A DNA stretch of 64,000 nucleotides from NCBI RefSeq assembly GCF_020103695.1, contig NZ_JAHXBF010000010.1, positions 124,001 to 188,000 on the forward strand, read 5' to 3'. The notes beneath the pieces are model-generated. The model did not search any database. It was not told the DNA's origin and saw only the letters and a list, made by a program, of their open reading frames with translations. Origin of the DNA: Hyalangium versicolor (GTDB taxonomy: Bacteria > Myxococcota > Myxococcia > Myxococcales > Myxococcaceae). Of this stretch, positions 9,791-17,702 are shown one piece after another. Both the position numbers and the translations under genes were made by a program. The stretch's first letter is position 1. Every line of letters begins with the position of its first letter.

Positions 9791-11644
9791 GTGAACGAAC
9801 GCTATCGGCTCGTGCGGCCCCTGGCCTCGGGAGGCATGGCGGAGCTCTATCTGGGCATCGCCCGCGGCGCCGAGGGCTTCGAGAAGCCTGTCGCCATCAA
9901 GCGCATCCTCCCGTACCTCGCCAAGGACGAAGCCATCGCGCGCATGTTCGTCTCCGAGGCGCGGCTGGCCACACACCTGCACCACCAGAACATCGTCACC
10001 GTGTATGACGTGGGCACCGACGCCACCGGCCTGTTCCTCGTCATGGAGTTGGTGAATGGGTGGGATCTCGGGGTGCTGGTGCGCCGCGCGAAGAAGCAGG
10101 GCACGCGCTTCCCCCCTCACCTGGTGGCCTTCATCGGCGCCCAGTCGCTCGCCGGGCTCACGCACGCGTACCGGCGCACGCACAACGGCCAGCCGGTGCT
10201 CAGCGCCCACCGCGACATCTCCCCGTCCAACATCCTCATCTCGCGCGAGGGCGAGGTGAAGATCACCGACTTCGGCATCGCCAAGCTGGTGGGCGTCTCC
10301 CACGGCACCCAGCCCGGCGTCTTCAAGGGCAAGCCCTCCTACGCCGCGCCCGAGGTCATCACCGGCGGCGCTGCCACCTCCGCCAGCGATCAGTTCTCCC
10401 TGGGCATCGTCCTCTACGAGTTGCTCACCGGCCTGCACCCCTTCAGCGACTCGACGGAGGCGATCATCGTCGCCATGGCCATCGCGGGCGGCACGCCTCC
10501 ACCGCTCACCGGTGTGCCCGAGCCGCTGGCCGAGATCGTCATGCGCGCGCTCCAGAAGCAGCCCGAGGCGCGCTTTCCCCAGCCCGAGGACATGGCCGAG
10601 GCGCTCGCGCGCTACCTCGCCCGGGCAGGTGAACCCGCCACATCCCACTCGTTGGCCGCGTTCCTCGCAGGGCTGAGCTTGCCGCCCACGCTGCTCGAGC
10701 AATCCGAGGGCGCGGCAGTCCGAGCTCCTCTCACGGGTGCTCCACTGGCCTCCCAGCCACCTTCCGGGGTCGCCACCAAGGTCATGTCTCCCGGACGTGG
10801 CGTGGCGCTGGCCTCTCAGTCCGCGCCCTCCGAGCCCGGCTGGATCTCGCCGCTCGCCGCCGAGCAGCCCGCTCTCACGGGCCATCCCTACGAACGGTCC
10901 GCCGAGTGGGTCATGCCCGTGGACAGCTCCGCGTTGAGCGTAAGCGGGCGACTCGTTCCTCCTGCTCCCTCGGAGGAACTGGCCAGCACCCAGGTCCGTG
11001 CGCGCGAGCTGTCTCCCGAAGACCTCCAGACGGCCGCGCCGCAGATGTCCTCCGAGGACGCTCCACTCGAGCTCAAGACGCCAGCCCCGCGAACCTACCG
11101 CTGCGTCCGCTGCGAGGCGCCCCTCCCCTCCGCTCACTCGCCGTGCGATCGCTGCGCCACGGAGCTGGCGACGCCCGGAGTCAGCACGGTGGTGACTGCT
11201 CCCAGCGTGCTGGAGACTCCCGCGGATCAGCTCCAGTGGGAGAACCGGGCGCCTCGCGAGGAGACGCTCTGGGCGCCCAAGCGGCGCTTCCCCTGGGGCC
11301 GATGGGCGCTGCGACTGGCCGTGGTGGGCGCACTCGCGGCGGGCGTGTTCTTCGGAAGGCCCTACCTCGGGCGCCTGCTCCCGAGCGCCGAACAGGCGGT
11401 GCGCGGCGCGCTGGAGCGGACTCCCTCCAAGCCCCCGCCCCTCATCATCGGCAGCAAACCCTCGGGGGCTCGGGTGACGGTGAATGGGGAGGACAAGGGC
11501 ACCACGCCCCTGATGATGGACAATGACTACCCCGCGGGCCAGGAGATCTCCTTCGAGGTGACCCTGCGTGGCTACAAGCCGTCGAAGGGCTCCTTCATCG
11601 GCAGGGCGCCCGGCCAGTTCGAGGTGGAGCTGCAGAAGCGCTGA
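9791..11644 (+). CDS. Ser/Thr protein kinase with zinc ribbon, one TM segment and PEGA domain
   Basis: A 617-residue Hanks-type kinase. The catalytic domain (residues ~5-270) has the Gly loop LASGGMAELYLG, Lys in VAIKRIL, catalytic HRDISPSN, DFG and APE. HRDIS replaces the usual HRDxK: the Lys after the catalytic Asp is Ser. A Pro/Ser-rich linker is followed by a zinc-ribbon-like CVRC ... CDRC (residues ~437-455), a TM helix near 505-525 and a PEGA domain (SKPSGARVTVNGEDKGTTP) at the C-terminus, expected outside the cytoplasmic membrane. The GTG at MNERYRLV starts the kinase fold; upstream codons in frame overlap the DUF971 gene. It probably transduces an envelope signal; substrates are unknown. 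Confidence 0.93.
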   Translation: MNERYRLVRPLASGGMAELYLGIARGAEGFEKPVAIKRILPYLAKDEAIARMFVSEARLATHLHHQNIVTVYDVGTDATGLFLVMELVNGWDLGVLVRRAKKQGTRFPPHLVAFIGAQSLAGLTHAYRRTHNGQPVLSAHRDISPSNILISREGEVKITDFGIAKLVGVSHGTQPGVFKGKPSYAAPEVITGGAATSASDQFSLGIVLYELLTGLHPFSDSTEAIIVAMAIAGGTPPPLTGVPEPLAEIVMRALQKQPEARFPQPEDMAEALARYLARAGEPATSHSLAAFLAGLSLPPTLLEQSEGAAVRAPLTGAPLASQPPSGVATKVMSPGRGVALASQSAPSEPGWISPLAAEQPALTGHPYERSAEWVMPVDSSALSVSGRLVPPAPSEELASTQVRARELSPEDLQTAAPQMSSEDAPLELKTPAPRTYRCVRCEAPLPSAHSPCDRCATELATPGVSTVVTAPSVLETPADQLQWENRAPREETLWAPKRRFPWGRWALRLAVVGALAAGVFFGRPYLGRLLPSAEQAVRGALERTPSKPPPLIIGSKPSGARVTVNGEDKGTTPLMMDNDYPAGQEISFEVTLRGYKPSKGSFIGRAPGQFEVELQKR

Positions 11645-11650
11645 GGCGCC

Positions 11651-12172
11651 TCACTTCACCAGTCGCAGGTGGCCACGACGCGGCGTGGGCGGCTCATCAC
11701 GGGGGCCCTCGGACTCGCTGCCTTCCGTCTCGGCCGGCACTTCGCGGAGCACCGCACGAGGACGGGCCTCCACGGGCGGAGGCGGCGCCGCGGCCGTCAT
11801 CTCCTGCGTGGGCACCTTGGTGGTCACCATCGTCTGCTGGAGCAACTCCGGAGGCATGTCATCCGGGTACATCCAGAACAGCTCCTTGGTGACATGGCTG
11901 GCGATGGCGAACAGCGCCGACCAGGGCACCGCTACCGTGAAGCGCGTGCCCGAGAAGCTCAGCGTCGAGCGCACCCCCCAGTCACTCACGGAGAGATCCG
12001 GAGGATCGAACCGGTACGAGAGGTTCAGCCTCAGGTGAGGCTCGTTGCGCAGGTGCGGCGGGACGAGCACTCCGGGACGCCGGGCGTCCAGGTGGATCAT
12101 CACCAGGCCCTGCTCCAGGGCCGCCAGCAGCCGCTCCTTCTTGTCGGGACCCTTCTTGTCCATCCTGTCCAC
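11651..12172 (-). CDS. sspB: SspB-like ClpXP adaptor
   Basis: A 173-residue protein resembling SspB (stringent starvation protein B), which tethers ssrA-tagged proteins to ClpXP. The N-terminal half is the folded peptide-binding domain: LLAALEQGLVMIHLDAR, VLVPPHLRNEPHLRLNLS, RFTVAVPWSALFAIAS. A disordered Pro/Glu-rich linker (residues ~120-155) precedes a short C-terminal tail RRGHLRLVK, the expected place of the ClpX-binding motif. The start may be GTG at 12172 or ATG three codons later. It lies 18 bp downstream of smpB, which strongly supports the call because both act in trans-translation quality control. It is convergent with the kinase gene, 6 bp away. Confidence 0.86.
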   Translation of the reverse strand: MDRMDKKGPDKKERLLAALEQGLVMIHLDARRPGVLVPPHLRNEPHLRLNLSYRFDPPDLSVSDWGVRSTLSFSGTRFTVAVPWSALFAIASHVTKELFWMYPDDMPPELLQQTMVTTKVPTQEMTAAAPPPPVEARPRAVLREVPAETEGSESEGPRDEPPTPRRGHLRLVK

Positions 12173-12190
12173 TGCGGGGGGGCAGAGCGC

Positions 12191-12676
12191 TCAGCGGCGT
12201 CGCGACTCTCTCTCCATCTCCCGCTTGGTCTCCCGTTCCTTGATGTCCTGTCGCCGGTCCTCGTGGGTCTTGCCCTTGCAGAGCCCCAGCTCCACCTTGG
12301 CCTTCCCATTCTTGAAGTACAGCACAAGCGGGATGATGGAATAACCCCGCTCTCGCACCTTCGCTGCCCAGCGGTCGATTTCCGCACGATGCAGCAGCAG
12401 CTTACGGCCTCTCAGAGGCTCATGCGTGAACACATTAGCGGGTTTGTAGCTCCCGATGTGGGCATTGAGCAGAAAAAGCTCGCTGCCCTTGGGGAGCGCG
12501 TAGGCGTCCGACAGGTTGGCCGTGCCTTCGCGCAGGGCCTTCACCTCGCTGCCCTGGAGCTGGAGGCCAGCCTCCAGCTTCTCATCCACGGTGTAGGCAG
12601 CGCGAGCCTTGCGGTTCTCGGCGATGACCTTCACGCCCGTCCCTGCTCCACCTGCCTTCGCCTTGCTGCCCGACAT
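12191..12676 (-). CDS. smpB: SsrA-binding protein SmpB
   Basis: SmpB binds tmRNA and carries it to stalled ribosomes for trans-translation. The 161-residue protein has the family core: AENRKARAAYTVDEKLEAG, LQGSEVKALREG, NLSDAYA, GSYKPANVFTHEPLR, RKLLLHRAEIDRW and the basic C-terminal tail CKGKTHEDRRQDIKERE, which in known SmpB forms a helix in the mRNA channel. The N-terminus carries a few extra Gly/Ala residues. The ATG is unambiguous. It is followed at 18 bp by sspB and preceded at 11 bp by panC, so panB-panC-smpB-sspB may be one transcription unit. The tmRNA gene itself is not in this window. Confidence 0.96.
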   Translation of the reverse strand: MSGSKAKAGGAGTGVKVIAENRKARAAYTVDEKLEAGLQLQGSEVKALREGTANLSDAYALPKGSELFLLNAHIGSYKPANVFTHEPLRGRKLLLHRAEIDRWAAKVRERGYSIIPLVLYFKNGKAKVELGLCKGKTHEDRRQDIKERETKREMERESRRR

Positions 12677-12687
12677 ACGCGCGTCCC

Positions 12688-13542
12688 TTAGCCCCCGATG
12701 GGCTGGTTGTCGATGAGCCGGGTGGAGCCACTGAAGGCAGCCACCAGCAAGCGCGCGGGCTGGCCGGGCTGGAGGGTGGGCAGAGGCGTGAGGCGCTCGG
12801 CATCCACCAGCTCCACGTAATCCTCCCGGAGATCCGCGGCTCGCAGCTCTCGACGAACCGCTTCCGTGAGCGCTGACGCCTCGGAGGTGCCGGCCCGAGC
12901 CAGCGCCTGAGCCGCCCCCAGCCCTCTCGAGAGGGCGAGCGCCCGCTTCCGTTCCTCAGGACTGAGGTAGGCATTGCGAGAGCTCATCGCCAGCCCGTCC
13001 GCCTCGCGCACGGTGGGCATGCCGACAATGTCCACGCCCAGGTGCAGATCGCGGTTCATCGCCTTGATGACCTGGAGCTGCTGGTAGTCCTTCTCGCCGA
13101 ACAGGGCCACGTCGGGACGGAAGAGGCAGAGCAGTTGGGTGACGATGGTGGCCACGCCACGAAAGTGTCCGGGGCGCCGGTCGCCGCACAGGCCCTTGCT
13201 AACCTCCGTCACCTCTACATACGTCTGGTAGCCGGGCGGGTACATGGCACCCGCCTCGGGAGCGAAGACGACGTCCACGCCCGCGCTGGCGCACCGGGCC
13301 AGGTCTCCCTCGAAGTCCCGGGGGTAACGGCTCAGGTCTTCCTTGGGACCGAACTGGGTGGGGTTGACGAAGATGGAGGTGGCCACCACGTCCGCGCGGT
13401 GGCGGCCCTCTCGCATGAGGGACAGGTGCCCCTCATGCAGGAAGCCCATGGTGGGAACCAGCGCGAGCCGGCGCCCTGCCCGACGGAGCTCCGCTCCCCA
13501 CGCCTTCACCTCTTCCACGGAACGGAGAACGCGAGGAGCCAT
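12688..13542 (-). CDS. panC: Pantothenate synthetase PanC
   Basis: PanC joins pantoate and beta-alanine with ATP to make pantothenate, the coenzyme A precursor. The 284-residue protein has the nucleotidyltransferase HxGH-type motif in PTMGFLHEGHLSLMREG, the pantoate-binding segment IFVNPTQFGPKEDLSRYPR, GDRRPGHFRGVATIV, LFGEKDYQQLQVI, the second nucleotide motif in GLAMSSRNAYLSPEER and a C-terminal dimer domain. The ATG lies 5 bp after the panB stop, so the two pathway enzymes are tightly coupled. Length and motifs are typical; no anomaly was seen. Confidence 0.97.
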   Translation of the reverse strand: MAPRVLRSVEEVKAWGAELRRAGRRLALVPTMGFLHEGHLSLMREGRHRADVVATSIFVNPTQFGPKEDLSRYPRDFEGDLARCASAGVDVVFAPEAGAMYPPGYQTYVEVTEVSKGLCGDRRPGHFRGVATIVTQLLCLFRPDVALFGEKDYQQLQVIKAMNRDLHLGVDIVGMPTVREADGLAMSSRNAYLSPEERKRALALSRGLGAAQALARAGTSEASALTEAVRRELRAADLREDYVELVDAERLTPLPTLQPGQPARLLVAAFSGSTRLIDNQPIGG

Positions 13543-13547
13543 GGCGC

Positions 13548-14456
13548 TCAGACCGGGACTCCGTAGACAGGACCGATCTTCTCCGTGCCCTCGGAGGCCT
13601 CAGCGGCATCCGGCTCGGGCAGAGCGTTGGAGGCCACCAACCGCAGCGTCTTCGAGTGGAACGAGTGATCGTCGTCCGGGAAGGTGCCGGCGCGAACCTC
13701 GGAGAAGAAGGCGCTGGCCGCACCGGTGATGGTGCCGTGGAGGTCCGCGAAGCGCTTGACGAACTTGGGCTTGAAGTGCGGGTTCATCCCCAGGAGGTCG
13801 TAACAGACGAGCACCTGCCCATCGCAATCAACTCCCGCGCCGATGCCGATGGTGGGGATGCTCAGGCGATGGGTGATCTGCCGCGCGAGCTCGTTGGGTA
13901 CCCCCTCGAGCACCAGCGCGTAGCAGCCGGCCCGCTCCAGCGCGAGCGCGTCGTGAAGGATCTTCCGAGCGGCCTGCTCGTCCTTGCCCTGCACCACATA
14001 GCCGCCCATCTTGTGCACGGACTGAGGGGTGAGCCCCAGGTGCCCCATGACGGGAATGCTCGCGCGGGTGATGGCGGCCACGGTGTCGGCGAACTCGGCG
14101 CCGCCCTCGAGCTTCACGCTGCCCACTCCGCCCTCGGCCACGAGCCGCCCGGCGTTGCGCACCGCAGCCTCGACCGACGTCTGGTAGCTCATGAAGGGCA
14201 TATCGCCCACCACGTGAGCCCGGCGGGCTCCCCGGCTGACGGCCGTGCAGTGGTAGATCATCTGGTCCATCGTCACAGGGAGCGTGGAGTCATGCCCTTG
14301 GACGACCATGCCCAGCGAGTCGCCTACCAGGAGGACATCCGCTCCGGACTCATCGAGGATCCGGGCGAAGGTGGCGTCATAAGCCGTGACCATGCAGATC
14401 TTCTGGGCGGCCTGCTTCAAGCGCTTCAGCGTGTGGATGGTGACCTTGTCCTTCAC
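13548..14456 (-). CDS. panB: 3-methyl-2-oxobutanoate hydroxymethyltransferase PanB
   Basis: PanB transfers a hydroxymethyl group from methylene-tetrahydrofolate to ketoisovalerate, giving ketopantoate. The 302-residue TIM-barrel protein shows [17 protein letters not shown], the metal-binding [13 protein letters not shown], the [11 protein letters not shown] strand, [37 protein letters not shown] and a C-terminal KPKFVKRF segment. The start is GTG, supported by an almost perfect Shine-Dalgarno (GAGGAGGTGAA) at ideal spacing. A C-terminal extension of about 35 residues goes beyond many homologues. It is the first gene of the panB-panC pair. Confidence 0.97.
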   Translation of the reverse strand: MKDKVTIHTLKRLKQAAQKICMVTAYDATFARILDESGADVLLVGDSLGMVVQGHDSTLPVTMDQMIYHCTAVSRGARRAHVVGDMPFMSYQTSVEAAVRNAGRLVAEGGVGSVKLEGGAEFADTVAAITRASIPVMGHLGLTPQSVHKMGGYVVQGKDEQAARKILHDALALERAGCYALVLEGVPNELARQITHRLSIPTIGIGAGVDCDGQVLVCYDLLGMNPHFKPKFVKRFADLHGTITGAASAFFSEVRAGTFPDDDHSFHSKTLRLVASNALPEPDAAEASEGTEKIGPVYGVPV

Positions 14457-14607
14457 GGTTCACCTCCTCATGTGGTGATGGGGGGTACTGGGTGCTGCGG
14501 TGTCCACCTCTCGCCGTCCCAGGGGATCGACGGAGGTCTGCCCGTACTCTAACGCCCTCTCTCGTTCTGTGGGGAACTTGTAGGGCGAGCAAGCGAGCGC
14601 CCGGGCG

Positions 14608-15255
14608 TCAAGCCCGCCTGCCAGACTGTGGAGTGTAATGGTGGGTGCCGCCCTGGCTCGCCTTCTGGATGGCCGCCATCAGCCCCTCGCGGTCCGCCTC
14701 ATTGTTCACGAAGTCGATGTCCGAGGTGTTCACCACCAGCAGCGGTGTCTCGGTGTAGTGGGCGAAGAAGTCGTTGTAGGCGTGCACCAGCTCCTCGAGG
14801 TAGGCGGCGTCGAACTTGCGCTCGAACTCGCGCGCCCGCTTCTTGATGCGGTGCAGCAAGACGTCCAGCCGGGCCTGGAGATAGATGACGAGGTCCGGCT
14901 TCGTCACCCGAGGTCCCAGCGCCTCGAACACCCGGTCGTAGAGCGCCAGCTCGTGCGAGTCCAGCGTCAGGCACGCGAAGATGCGGTCCTTGGCGAACAG
15001 GTAGTCACTGACGGTGACGGAGCTGAAGAGGTCCTGCTGGAAGAGTTCCTGCTGCTGACGGAAGCGCGAGAGCAGGAAGAAGATCTGCGTCTGGAACGCG
15101 TATTTGTGCCGGTCCGTGTAGAAGCTGGAGAGGAATGGGTTCTCCTCCACCACCTCCAGGATCCGGCGCGCACTGAAGCGCTCGGCCAGGAGGTTGGAGA
15201 GGCTCGTCTTGCCCACGCCTATGGGCCCCTCGACGACGATGTACCGGTAGTCCAT
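14608..15255 (-). CDS. Deoxynucleoside kinase family protein
   Basis: A 215-residue P-loop enzyme of the dNK/deoxyadenosine kinase family, which phosphorylates deoxynucleosides for nucleotide salvage. Visible are the P-loop VEGPIGVGKTSLSNLLAE, the substrate-site VEENPFL, the DRS/DRH-like segment SVTVSDYLFAKDRIFA, an ERS-region, and the LID-like HRIKKRAREFERKF. The ATG at MDYRYIVVEG was chosen because the beta strand before the P-loop begins there; the frame stays open for 60 codons upstream. Which base it prefers cannot be read from the sequence. It lies 151 bp before panB and is divergent from a small hypothetical gene. Confidence 0.88.
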   Translation of the reverse strand: MDYRYIVVEGPIGVGKTSLSNLLAERFSARRILEVVEENPFLSSFYTDRHKYAFQTQIFFLLSRFRQQQELFQQDLFSSVTVSDYLFAKDRIFACLTLDSHELALYDRVFEALGPRVTKPDLVIYLQARLDVLLHRIKKRAREFERKFDAAYLEELVHAYNDFFAHYTETPLLVVNTSDIDFVNNEADREGLMAAIQKASQGGTHHYTPQSGRRA

Positions 15256-15295
15256 CCGCGCAGGCGGATAGCACAGATTCCTGGCGTGTGCCTGC

Positions 15296-15325
15296 TTGAC
15301 GGTCCGGGGGGCGTTTCCGTACGGT
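15296..15325 (+). promoter_or_regulatory. Possible sigma-70 type promoter
   Basis: TTGACG at 15296-15301 matches the -35 consensus at five of six positions. TACGGT follows after 18 nt (15320-15325) with three of six -10 matches. It lies about 45 bp before the small hypothetical gene at 15368 in the intergenic space from the kinase gene. The -10 is weak, so the call is tentative. Confidence 0.35.
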
Positions 15326-15367
15326 CCGCCCGCCGAGCCAACACACGGGCGTGGGGTGCGCAGGGAG

Positions 15368-15646
15368 ATGAGCGGAAGGCAGCGCGCGAAGACGGTGGTG
15401 AAGCTGGAGGAGCGCAAACAGGCCGCTCGCCCCAAGGCGCCGGCCTCCCCTCCCGTGGAGCCCGATCCCCTCTATGGAGTGGTGCTGCTCAAGACGGCGC
15501 TGGAGCTCAAGCGCCGCCAGGACGGCAGCCCCGAGGAGATCCTCCGTGGCGTGCTGGCGCGCATGCGCATCCCCGAGCATGAGTTCCGCGCGTTCCTGGA
15601 GCAGCGGGGAGATCTGCTCAAGGCGCTCGGGATGCAGGAGAAGTAG
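15368..15646 (+). CDS. Small hypothetical protein
   Basis: A 92-residue protein I do not recognise. The N-terminal third is basic and Ala/Pro/Lys-rich (RQRAKTVVKLEERKQAARPK). The rest looks like a compact helical domain: LLKTALELKRRQDG, EEILRGVLARMRIPEHEF, RAFLEQRGDLLKALGMQ. No Cys, signal peptide or TM segment is present, so it is probably cytoplasmic. The ATG has GGGAG almost adjacent, closer than usual, so the true start may be a GTG a few codons upstream. It is divergent from the deoxynucleoside kinase; a possible TTGACG/TACGGT promoter lies in between. Confidence 0.65.
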   Translation: MSGRQRAKTVVKLEERKQAARPKAPASPPVEPDPLYGVVLLKTALELKRRQDGSPEEILRGVLARMRIPEHEFRAFLEQRGDLLKALGMQEK

Positions 15647-15775
15647 CTCGCTCTCGCACTTCTCCGCTTCGACCGAAAAATCCGCCGACGTCGACGAAAG
15701 ACCCGCGCTACCGGCGGGCTGCTCCCGGGCGCTACTTCAGGGACGACTCTGAAGACAGCCCTGGAGAACAAGCTC

Positions 15776-16681
15776 ATGCCTCATGACGTCGTCATCGTAG
15801 GAGGAGGACCCGCCGGTCTCTCGGCGGCGCTGATGCTCGGTCGCGCGCGGAAGAACGCGCTCTTGTGTGACTCGGGCCCGCCTCGCAATGCCGCGGCCGA
15901 GCACATGCACAGCTTCGTCACTCGCGATGGCATTCCTCCCTCGGAATTCCGCAGGATCGCCCGCGAACAGCTCCAACCCTATGCCTCCGTGGAAGTCCGG
16001 GACACGCGGATCGAGGCCATCGAACGGCAGGGCAAGCTCTTCGCGGTTCGCCTGGCTTCCAGCACGGTGCTGACCCGGCGCGTGCTCCTTTGCACCGGGA
16101 TGGTGGATGAGGTTCCCCACACGCCGGGCTATCGCGACCTCTGGGGCAAGAGCATCTTCATGTGCCCGTATTGTCATGGCTATGAAGTGCGCGATCATGC
16201 GTTCGGATATGTGGCGACCTCGGCGCAATGGCTCGACTTCGCCCTCTTCCTCAAGGGCTGGTCGAAGGATGTCATCGCCTTCACCGATGGCTCGTTCCCG
16301 GTGCCCGCCGAGGCTCGGGAGAAGTTCGAGCGTGCCGGCGTGCGCATCGAGGAGCGCCGAGTCATCGGTCTTCGCTCGGACGGCAGAGGACTCGCTGCCG
16401 TGCAATTCGAGGGTGGCGACGAAGTCGCGCGTGAGATCCTCTTCGTCCGCCCGCCCCAGCACCAGACAGCACTCGTGGCATCCCTCGGGCTCGCCCTCGA
16501 TGAACAGGGGTTCGTTCGCATCGACGCACAGCACCACACCTCCGTGAGCGGCATCCATGCGGCCGGAGATCTGACGACTCCCATGCAAGGCGCCCTGTTC
16601 GCCGCGAACGCGGGCTCGATCGCGGCAGCCATGCTCAACCACGAACTCACGATGGAGCTCGTCACGGAAGGCGTCCTCTGA
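15776..16681 (+). CDS. Thioredoxin-reductase-like FAD disulfide oxidoreductase lacking the NADPH glycine motif
   Basis: A 301-residue flavoprotein. The FAD-binding Rossmann motif VVIVGGGPAGLSAALMLGRA, the redox-active CPYC in MCPYCHGYEVRD and the C-terminal FAD motif GIHAAGDLTTPMQGALFAANAGS are intact. Where thioredoxin reductase has its NADPH-binding GxGxxA, this protein reads HAFGYVATSAQWLDFALFL, with no Gly-rich turn. The same substitution class occurs in some flavin-dependent thiol oxidases (GliT/HlmI group), so it may oxidise a dithiol with oxygen instead of using NADPH (inference). The ATG is clear. It is convergent with an AraC-type regulator. Confidence 0.85.
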   Translation: MPHDVVIVGGGPAGLSAALMLGRARKNALLCDSGPPRNAAAEHMHSFVTRDGIPPSEFRRIAREQLQPYASVEVRDTRIEAIERQGKLFAVRLASSTVLTRRVLLCTGMVDEVPHTPGYRDLWGKSIFMCPYCHGYEVRDHAFGYVATSAQWLDFALFLKGWSKDVIAFTDGSFPVPAEAREKFERAGVRIEERRVIGLRSDGRGLAAVQFEGGDEVAREILFVRPPQHQTALVASLGLALDEQGFVRIDAQHHTSVSGIHAAGDLTTPMQGALFAANAGSIAAAMLNHELTMELVTEGVL

Positions 16682-16721
16682 GTCCTCTGCCGAGGAGGAG
16701 CCCTCTCCGGGAGCGGTTCGC

Positions 16722-16753
16722 GCCAACCTGTCCACCAGTCCTACAGGTTTGGC
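16722..16753. terminator. Hairpin between convergent genes
   Basis: GCCAACCTGT (16722-16731) pairs with ACAGGTTTGGC (16743-16753) with one bulged base and an 11-nt loop. It lies between the stops of the flavoprotein (+) and the AraC gene (-) and could end transcription from both sides. No T-run is present. Confidence 0.45.
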
Positions 16754-16774
16754 CCCAACCCGCCCGGCACGGGC

Positions 16775-17656
16775 TCAGCGCGCCTGCGGTGTGGCCATGT
16801 GGCGATGGTTCGCCCGCCAGGCCGCAGGGGTTGCGCCATGGATGCGCCGGAAGATCCTGATGAAGTGGGTCGCATCGGCATAGCCCACCCGGTCCGCGAT
16901 CACGTCGACCAGCTCATCCGAGTGCAGCAGCCGACGACGGGCCTCGCTCATGCGGCCCGCAATGATCCACTCCTGCACCGAGCGCCCCGTGGCTCGACGC
17001 ACCGCCGTGGTCAGATGGGCGGGAGAACGGTGAACCCCCGCAGCCACATCCCGGAGCGAGATGCCCTCCAGACAGCGGCGCTCGATGAAGCGAAGCGCAT
17101 TCGAGACGACGTCATCGACCGCCAGAGTCTGCTCGCCGCGAGAGGCCGCGGATGAAACCTCGGAGAGGATCAGGGAGATCAGACTCCTCTGGATGATACG
17201 CGTGCCATCGCGGGGCTTCTCGAGCTCTTGATGCAGTTCGCGAAAGAGGCTCTCGAAGAACGCCCGGCGATTCTCGGCAATCGTCACGACCGTGGAAGCC
17301 CCCGAACGGACTCGATCGAAAGGCTCCAGGAGGCTCGCGTCCCCGTCGGCCACAAAGCACACAGGACAGAAACCGAGCCCCCAGCCCTCCACCTTCTCCA
17401 TGCCCATCATGCGGTGAGGTGAGCCCGCCGGAACCAGCACGACATCGCCGGCCCGGACACTCCATTGGCTGTCGAACTCGATGGTCGCGCTCCCCGCTGT
17501 ATAGAAGCTGACCCCCATGGAGTCGTGGGTCACCGCGTCATCGAGCCGCCGCTGCTCCATGTCCCCGTGCTCGAGGTCCCCGTGCTTGATCACGAAGACA
17601 GACCTCCCGCGCGCCTGGGTGTTGTCGGACCGGACTCGCTGGCGTCGGGCGCTCAC
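16775..17656 (-). CDS. AraC-family transcriptional regulator
   Basis: A 293-residue regulator with an N-terminal cupin-like ligand-binding domain (residues ~30-130; FYTAGSATIEFDSQW, RAGDVVLVPAGSPHRMMG) and a C-terminal AraC double helix-turn-helix (residues ~195-285; ISLRDVAAGVHRSPAHLTTAVRR and VDVIADRVGYADATHFIRIFRRIHGATPAAWR). The listed start is GTG without a clear Shine-Dalgarno; an internal start near the cupin is possible, so the first ~30 residues are uncertain. It lies 46 bp downstream of fabF on the same strand and ends opposite the flavoprotein gene. Its target is not evident. Confidence 0.9.
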   Translation of the reverse strand: MSARRQRVRSDNTQARGRSVFVIKHGDLEHGDMEQRRLDDAVTHDSMGVSFYTAGSATIEFDSQWSVRAGDVVLVPAGSPHRMMGMEKVEGWGLGFCPVCFVADGDASLLEPFDRVRSGASTVVTIAENRRAFFESLFRELHQELEKPRDGTRIIQRSLISLILSEVSSAASRGEQTLAVDDVVSNALRFIERRCLEGISLRDVAAGVHRSPAHLTTAVRRATGRSVQEWIIAGRMSEARRRLLHSDELVDVIADRVGYADATHFIRIFRRIHGATPAAWRANHRHMATPQAR

Positions 17657-17702
17657 GCCCGAGGTCTACATCGCCCGGCGCGGCGAGACCAGGGCGCTCG
17701 GC

